Assembly (NCBI GenBank): GCA_963930645.1
Contig: OZ005652.1
Coordinates: 317,483,152-317,547,151 of the forward strand
Source: Salticus scenicus
Lineage: Eukaryota > Arthropoda > Arachnida > Araneae > Salticidae
DNA: 64,000 bases
Direction: 5' to 3'
Position 1 is the stretch's first letter. Each line of letters begins with the position of its first letter. Below, piece after piece: positions 58,701-64,000 of this stretch. The position numbers were made by a program, and so were the translations under genes. The notes under the pieces are model-generated. The model had not been told where the DNA came from. It saw only the letters and a program-made list of their open reading frames with translations, and ran no database searches.

Positions 58701-59209
58701 ACCAACACTTAAGTAAGATATAAATTTCTGTACAAAAAAGATTTAATTTTGGACAACGGGACTTTTTTTTTAGTTTGTTCTTCCACATAAAGGCATGCGG
58801 TAATTGTGTCGCGTTCCTTAGCAATGACTACTACATTTCTTAAAATATTTTTCACACGATATGGGAAAAAACAAAACGTTTTTTAATTGGTTTGAATATA
58901 TAAAACAGCAATAATAAATAAATTACTGGTTTTTTTTTCCCCCATAAGAGTGAACAATACCTAATTTCATAAGAAAACACCACAGAACTGGCGTTTAAAA
59001 GCAATAATTACAAAACTTTGAACAAACACCATAAAATGCAATAATCTTGCAATAATTGTTTTGGTTCGAAAGAACACATGATCCTTCGTCAGGCGAAAAA
59101 AGTAGGCACAAGTGCTGCAGTCAAAGCAGCAGCGCACAAAACCGTTTTAAGGGAACAGCAAAAATATATACAGATGAATGTAAACCTAAATACTGGTGTG
59201 AGGAGAATA
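58701..59209. other. No recognisable gene
   Basis: Part of the hAT-type element's cargo; the open frame 59056-59310 has no domain I recognise. Confidence 0.5.
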
Positions 59210-59575
59210 GTGCTGACTCTAAAATAAAAGGGCCGCCTGGGGGAAATTCAATAAAAAGGGGCATTATTTGTATAATTTGCGGTGTTCTATGTTATGATTT
59301 TTGTACGTAACAAAAAAAAAAAAAAAAATTACTAATTTTCCAGGCTGTATGCATTTGTTATTCCAGGAATGCTGCAGAACTATTGCTAAGAAAGTTTAAA
59401 AGTCAGGGGGGGGGGGAATCTAAAGGCCTCTAAACATTTAAAATGTTAGAAAAGACTACTTGGTACCAAAATGTTTTTAAAAGGGCCGTCAGGTGCTGAA
59501 ATATGTTGAAAAAGGGTCACAGGGTGCTAAAAACTGTTTAAAGGGCACCCTGCCAAATTAGCCTAGAGTCAGCAC
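59210..59575. mobile_element. TA-flanked short TIR element
   Basis: GTGCTGACTCTA and TAGAGTCAGCAC are perfect inverted ends with TA on each side (59208-59209, 59576-59577). 366 bp, with a G-run and repeated gggtgctaaa-like motifs; no coding sequence. Confidence 0.78.
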
Positions 59576-60059
59576 TACAGAATTATGGAATAAAAGAAGA
59601 CCATAAATAAATAAATAAATTAGATTAAAAAATGTAACAAAATCTACAAATTTAAAAAACATCAAAATTAAACAAAAACTTATGTGAGTAATTTCATAGC
59701 ATCAGACAAGAACGGAGTGGAACAAATCATTAACATGATTTTCCGAATTTTTAAATATGTAAAAATCTTCATGGATATTCAAATGGGAAGAGAAGACAGG
59801 AGATGAAATTATGTTAGTTTTAGAAAAATTAAAACAATTAGGACAACCAATACTCTGGTTGTCCTAAGAAAGATACTTTTGCTTAGTCTCATACAAGAAT
59901 ATATATATACATGTATTTATTTTTGCAAAGCACATTAATCATATCTTTCGAACGCAATCCCTTCCTTTTATTGAATAGGCTAAATATGTAAGAGGAATTT
60001 CATGTCTGCGTATTAATATATAGATTTGCTGAAAAAATTTAGAATGCTCCAAAGATGTA

Positions 60060-61736
60060 CACTAAGCGACAAAAAAAAAAAAAAAAGCCGCACTGCAGAA
60101 AAAATGACTTATAACTTTTTTATTTGTAATAACTTTAAAATTAATGTTTGAAACAAATAAAACTGTCTTGTTTGCATAATACCAAAGGTATGAAATGATA
60201 CCTATGTATATTTTCGATTTAATAATTCGCTTTATTGCACTTTACGAAGTACTTTTTAAAAATCTGCATAAAACTTTCTTTTCGAACATAATGCAATAAC
60301 TATACACTTTGCATTCTATTATGATTTATTACATGAAATAAACAAGTTATATTTTAATATATGAAATAAAACTATTCATTTGTTAGATCTAAGCAATTTT
60401 TTGTTAAAAATATGTATTCTGCATTGGGTTAATTCCACCTTTATATGGAATTACTGCATTAATGCGCAATGGCATAGTTTTATACAGTGTTTTAATATAA
60501 ATCTCAGAAATTTCATTGTGCCAAATATCACAAATAATTTTTTCTAGTTCTGGCAGAGTTATAGGCTGCAAATTTCGAATCCTCTCCCCTCTCCCCCGCC
60601 TTTTTATAGACGAAACATTTTCGAGCGGATCGCGATTTTGACCATTTCCATGTCTGGTAAAGAAGAAATTCTACTATATCCTTTGTGGTATTTAACTTAA
60701 AGTGAAAAAAAGTATGATTACTTACAGAATTATAGGTTCTCATGGGAATGTATAAGAAATTTTGACAATTTGAAGTGAATAAACTTACCACAGACGCCGT
60801 GTAGTAAGGTGCCTTATTATCTTCAAATGCTGTTCACGGAAATGTCTAAGATACCTCCAAAATAGTCGGTTAGGCACCACTTTTATGCAGATTGTGTTTT
60901 ATTTCGAGTTAATTGATCTCTTGAGCATAAAAATTTCCCCGAGTGTTTGAAAAGTTATGCACCTCCGTACCATAATGTACGGAGAATGTGTCACTGTTTT
61001 AAAAGTGCGATTTTCATTAAGTCAGTCACATTTTCGTCTTCATTCTAGCTTTTTTCAACTGCACGAAATAAAGAAAACTTGATTCATAAGAGAAAACCAG
61101 TTCAGCCTAATAATTAACTGATAATGTTTTTAAATTTTGGTCAACTAAAGTATTGTTTTTTCTAATTCTTTTCCTTAATAATGGCTTTTTTCACAGATCT
61201 TCCGTTCTTTAACCTGCTTTGTTTAATTGTTCCCGCATTGTTTGTGAAGAAAGTAATTTACTATACACTTTTTTAAAATCTTTTTTAAGTTCTGAACATG
61301 ATACAAATCGATTTTTTAAACATTCGCATTTTTACTTGCGGTTATCTTGCTTGGATGACAACATGGCCGCCTAAAGCCAAATTCCCAGTTTAAACGGCCA
61401 AAAAAATTTATATTTTACTAAAATTCATTTTACCAATATTTCGTTAGCATTTAATTATTTTGCCATCTCACGTATTTTTCGATTTTCATTTAAAAATTAA
61501 TACTTTTTGTGGCATCGTTAACTGCCTTATTCTTACCATTTTTGAAATAAATTCTAAAATTACAATTTTCCTGACAATTGCATTTTGTTTTTAACACTAG
61601 ACTCAAAGCTAAAGTGTATGTGGAGGACAACATAGTAAAATCTGTTCGAAAATTTGCGTTTTAAACGATAAAATTGGCGGTTGTAGAAGGCGAAAAGGAA
61701 AACATCCAAGTGCGGCTTTTTTTTTGTCGCTTAGTG
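60060..61736 (-). mobile_element. Tc1-type element with TA target duplication
   Basis: Ends CACTAAGCGACAAAAAA and TTTTTTGTCGCTTAGTG, then gccgcact / agtgcggc inwards; TA on both sides (60058-60059, 61737-61738). Its 1677 bp are the usual length for an autonomous Tc1. The transposase gene on the minus strand is badly degraded. Confidence 0.92.
60404..60665 (-). pseudogene. Tc1-type transposase, C-terminal relic
   Basis: On the minus strand a block reading GNGQNRDPLENV with KRR nearby (about 60592-60657) corresponds to the family's 'GNSPDLNPIENLW...KRRV', including the third catalytic E. After a gap with frame changes comes LPELEKIICDIWHNEI, then LYKTMPLRINAVIPYKGG and INPMQNTYF before TAA at 60404-60406. 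That tail corresponds to 'SMP.R...VI..KG..TKY'. The N-terminal DNA-binding domain and first two catalytic positions could not be recognised in the remaining 1 kb, so the gene is dead. Confidence 0.75.
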
Positions 61737-62018
61737 TATATATAAAAAAAAGCTACTAAATGGAGGAAAAAAAAAAAGGCTGTTAAATGGATGAAAAAAA
61801 AAAAAAAAAAAAACCAGCTTTTTTTCTTTTTTAACAGATTTTAGGAATATGCCCCGAATGAGAGGGGGGGGGGGCACGTATTAACCGACGAGAGGGCCTG
61901 TGCCCTCCATTCCAAAGATGGCAACACTCTTGAAAGTATGTGGGTGGAGTTTTCAGATGAGGAATATTAAAGGGCGCCAAACTTTGGATCTCCCCCCCCC
62001 CCCCCCAATCAAATTTTC
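61737..62018. other. Right inner part of the hAT-type element
   Basis: A-runs, a G-run (61864-61873) and a C-run (61992-62007). No coding sequence. Confidence 0.6.
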
Positions 62019-62451
62019 ACGCTACGTCCCTGCGGAAAAGCACAGAACACGGTGACAATGCATTTTTAAAATATTTTTAGCCAATTGTTTTGGGTCACTG
62101 CTGCCTTCGGCAGCGTTTATATGGTTCAACAGAAAATTTATTTAACTAACTTTCCGACTAGCTAGACATTTGAAACTTTCAAAATAGTTCAGAACACGCT
62201 GAAAATGCCTATTTTCAATAGTTTTAGCCAATTGTTTCGGGTCCCTGCTGCCTTCGTCAGCTTTACCAGTACAAATCTTGCAATCGGTTTTTAACTAACT
62301 TTCAGAAAAGCTCGGAACACGGTGATAATTCACTTTTTAAAATATTTTTAGCCAACTGTTTCGGGTCCAATGTCAATGTTTTTTACCATTATGTATATTT
62401 CTAAAAGTGTATAAGGAAGTCATGTGGTGCCCACATCAGATTTTTTTTACT

Positions 62452-63318
62452 TGCTTAAATGAAACTTTCAATTATTATATCAGAAGTATTATAGCATAAA
62501 TATAACTTTCGTACAGTACTTGGTTTTATATTAACGTTTAATATGTGTCAATAATTATTTTTGTCTCCCCTTAGACAATAACAATGTTCGAAAATTAAAT
62601 GAAATATTAAAGATTTTTTTTCTATTTATTTATTTGTGTTTAAAAGATTCGCCTAAAACAGATCCCTTCTATAGAGACGAAAAAATACATATACATTAAA
62701 GGTAGTTTTTTATATCATTTTTTTTATATTTTCAAAACATTTACCAAAAATAAGTTATCTAATTATTGTAAAAAACCATAAGATCTTCATGCAAAATTTG
62801 TAATGATTAAAAAAAAAAAAAAGCGTTAAATGATAAAAAAATATATTTGCATACCTACTTCTTACACAACAAACATTAAAAATGTGATGTGAAAAGGCTT
62901 ACCATAATAAATCTTTTATTTGTTTGCAGATTCAGTAACTTCTTCTCCGCATTCTTTATCTCGTAGAGCCACGTGGATATTTACTCGTTACAAACGGCAT
63001 TTTTATTTGCTTGGGAATTTTTAAACTCACTTGGAACTGAATATTTCGGAATGATATCGTAAAATGATGTAACACTTTCAGCGGTCTAGATGTGTCAGAA
63101 TTATGGTATTGTACGTCTTCGGTGAACAGAAATCTACTTATTCTTCCCTATTGAAAGATTTTGAGCATTTTATGAAAGTACTTCACATGCTTCGCAAAGT
63201 ATAATCTATAAAATATTTAAAAAAAAAAAAAAATGGTTTTAGACTGAGAGGCGAAAGCCGCTGCTTTGAAATGGTCTTAGATAATTTCTTTTCTTTTCTT
63301 TTCTTTTCTTTCTTTCTT

Positions 63319-63355
<37 letters not shown>

Positions 63356-63725
63356 TAAAAATATTTCTGTATTAATAACAATGTGATATTAATATTTTAA
63401 TAAAATAATACATAAAAAAAGAAAGAAATATTGCATTTTTTTCCTGAAGCACGCGGAACATTTAAATAAAATATTTACAATTAAATGTATGTGTGTGTGT
63501 ATATATATATGTGTGTATTTATGTTGATTTATCAACAAACCATCCAGTAAAGATCGCTGTTAGTATCATAACTGACCTAGAAAAAATTAACCAATACCAA
63601 GTGTTACTTTATTTTCTATTTATTTTCTATTTATTTTATTATTTATTTATTATTATTTCATAAAATGTGCCTTTTAGATATCATCCCGCGCCTAAAATTA
63701 TATTTCTGTTTAAATTAATATTCTA
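62452..63725. other. No recognisable gene; simple repeats
   Basis: Contains a (ttttc)n/(tttc)n tract with a long T-run at 63284-63350 and a (tg)n(ta)n run at 63488-63518. Confidence 0.6.
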
Positions 63726-64000
63726 CTAGCTGAAACCCGTCGAATTCGACGATCACTTTATTGACCGTAATGTTTCAAAAATCGTCGCATCATTATTTAA
63801 ATGTAATTTATGTTAAAACATCTAATATAATTTATGACATTTCACTTAATAAAAGAAAATCGGAAAAATAATTATAAATAGAAATACTATATATGACATC
63901 ACTTTCTACAAAGTACTATCAATGTGACGTCAAACTGACTCCAAATAAACAGATGCTATCTTTTATTTTCTATTTCGTTTAATACTAAGACTATATGTTA
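63726..64000 (-). mobile_element. Helitron-like 3' end, element runs off the right edge
   Basis: On the minus strand the perfect hairpin CGTCGAATTCGACG (63738-63751) is followed by GGTTTCAG and CTAG, then T. This is the Helitron 3' layout. It is a different family from the one at 25647 and 49487. The rest of the element lies beyond the window. Confidence 0.6.

Larger units (their letters stand above)
56794..62032. mobile_element. hAT-type element, 5.2 kb, no transposase seen, loaded with nested elements
   Basis: Ends CAGGGGCGTAGC and GCTACGTCCCTG are inverted repeats, each followed inwards by G/C-runs. The flank is CCGGAAAG on the left and CGGAAAAG on the right. The empty site in copy A of U1 reads cttccggaaaagc, so the 8-bp duplication CGGAAAAG is recovered if the left copy lost one A. 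No hAT transposase domain is visible. It carries a 490-bp tandem repeat, two SINEs, a TA-flanked TIR element and a Tc1. Confidence 0.8.
55938..62451 (-). mobile_element. Unclassified repeat family U1, copy B, split by a hAT insertion
   Basis: The minus strand carries the same order as copy A: start hairpin atgtgg-gcaccacat (62422-62437), the 147-bp units with CTGCC-GAA-GGCAG hairpins, the unique block, the (gt)n run near 56157-56205, and the end hairpin CTTCCTTATAC-AAA-GTATAAGGAAG (55943-55967). The hAT-type element at 56794-62032 splits one 147-bp unit. Confidence 0.82.

Overview
This is eukaryotic, strongly AT-rich repeat DNA. I recognise no host protein-coding gene, rRNA gene or CRISPR array. 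Nearly everything that can be named is a transposable element, a decayed relic of one, or a tandem repeat. The mixture (a Penelope-like element with a GIY-YIG domain ahead of its reverse transcriptase, Ty3/Gypsy, an RNase H-bearing LINE, many Tc1/mariner, hAT and piggyBac elements, Helitron-like ends and tRNA-derived SINEs) fits a large arthropod genome. An arachnid is my best guess, but that rests on repeat style and not on a diagnostic gene.

Layout. 1-1.6 kb: the 5' part of a Penelope-like element on the minus strand, running off the left edge. 2.5-4 kb: a symmetric foldback element, then a mariner-type element with a hAT MITE inserted exactly behind its residual stop codon. 6-9 kb: small palindromic and hAT MITEs. 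9.6 kb: a fragment of a transposon-associated protein of unknown function. 11.4-15.4 kb: an internally deleted LINE between two outward-facing Tc1 fragments. 16-18 kb: a long foldback element and a non-autonomous piggyBac with intact TTAA ends and a relic zinc-finger tail. 20 kb: a tRNA-derived SINE with target duplication. 21.5-26 kb: tandem repeats and a Helitron-like 3' end. 26.8-38.5 kb: a complete Ty3/Gypsy retrotransposon on the minus strand, with 1144-bp LTRs, a TATGG target duplication, polypurine tract, gag, and pol in the -1 frame. 40.1-43.3 kb: a mariner-type and a Tc1 element. 45.6-49.5 kb: palindromic MITEs, a TIR element holding a long hairpin and a tRNA-like sequence, and a minisatellite. 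49.5-53.5 kb: a Helitron-like element filled with tandem repeats, including a 174-bp satellite with dimeric higher-order structure. 55.9-62.5 kb: a second copy of an unclassified repeat family (called U1 here), split by a 5.2-kb hAT-type element that itself carries SINEs, a TIR element and a Tc1. 63.7 kb to the end: another Helitron-like 3' end.

The most notable signal is at the gag-pol junction of the Gypsy element. A TTTAAAC slippery heptamer sits in the gag frame, followed by a 7-nt spacer and two perfect, interleaved 8-bp stems that form an H-type pseudoknot. Pol is in the -1 frame, so this is a near-textbook programmed frameshift site. Several breaks elsewhere in pol show that this copy is no longer intact.

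All calls were made by reading the sequence. No database search or folding program was run.
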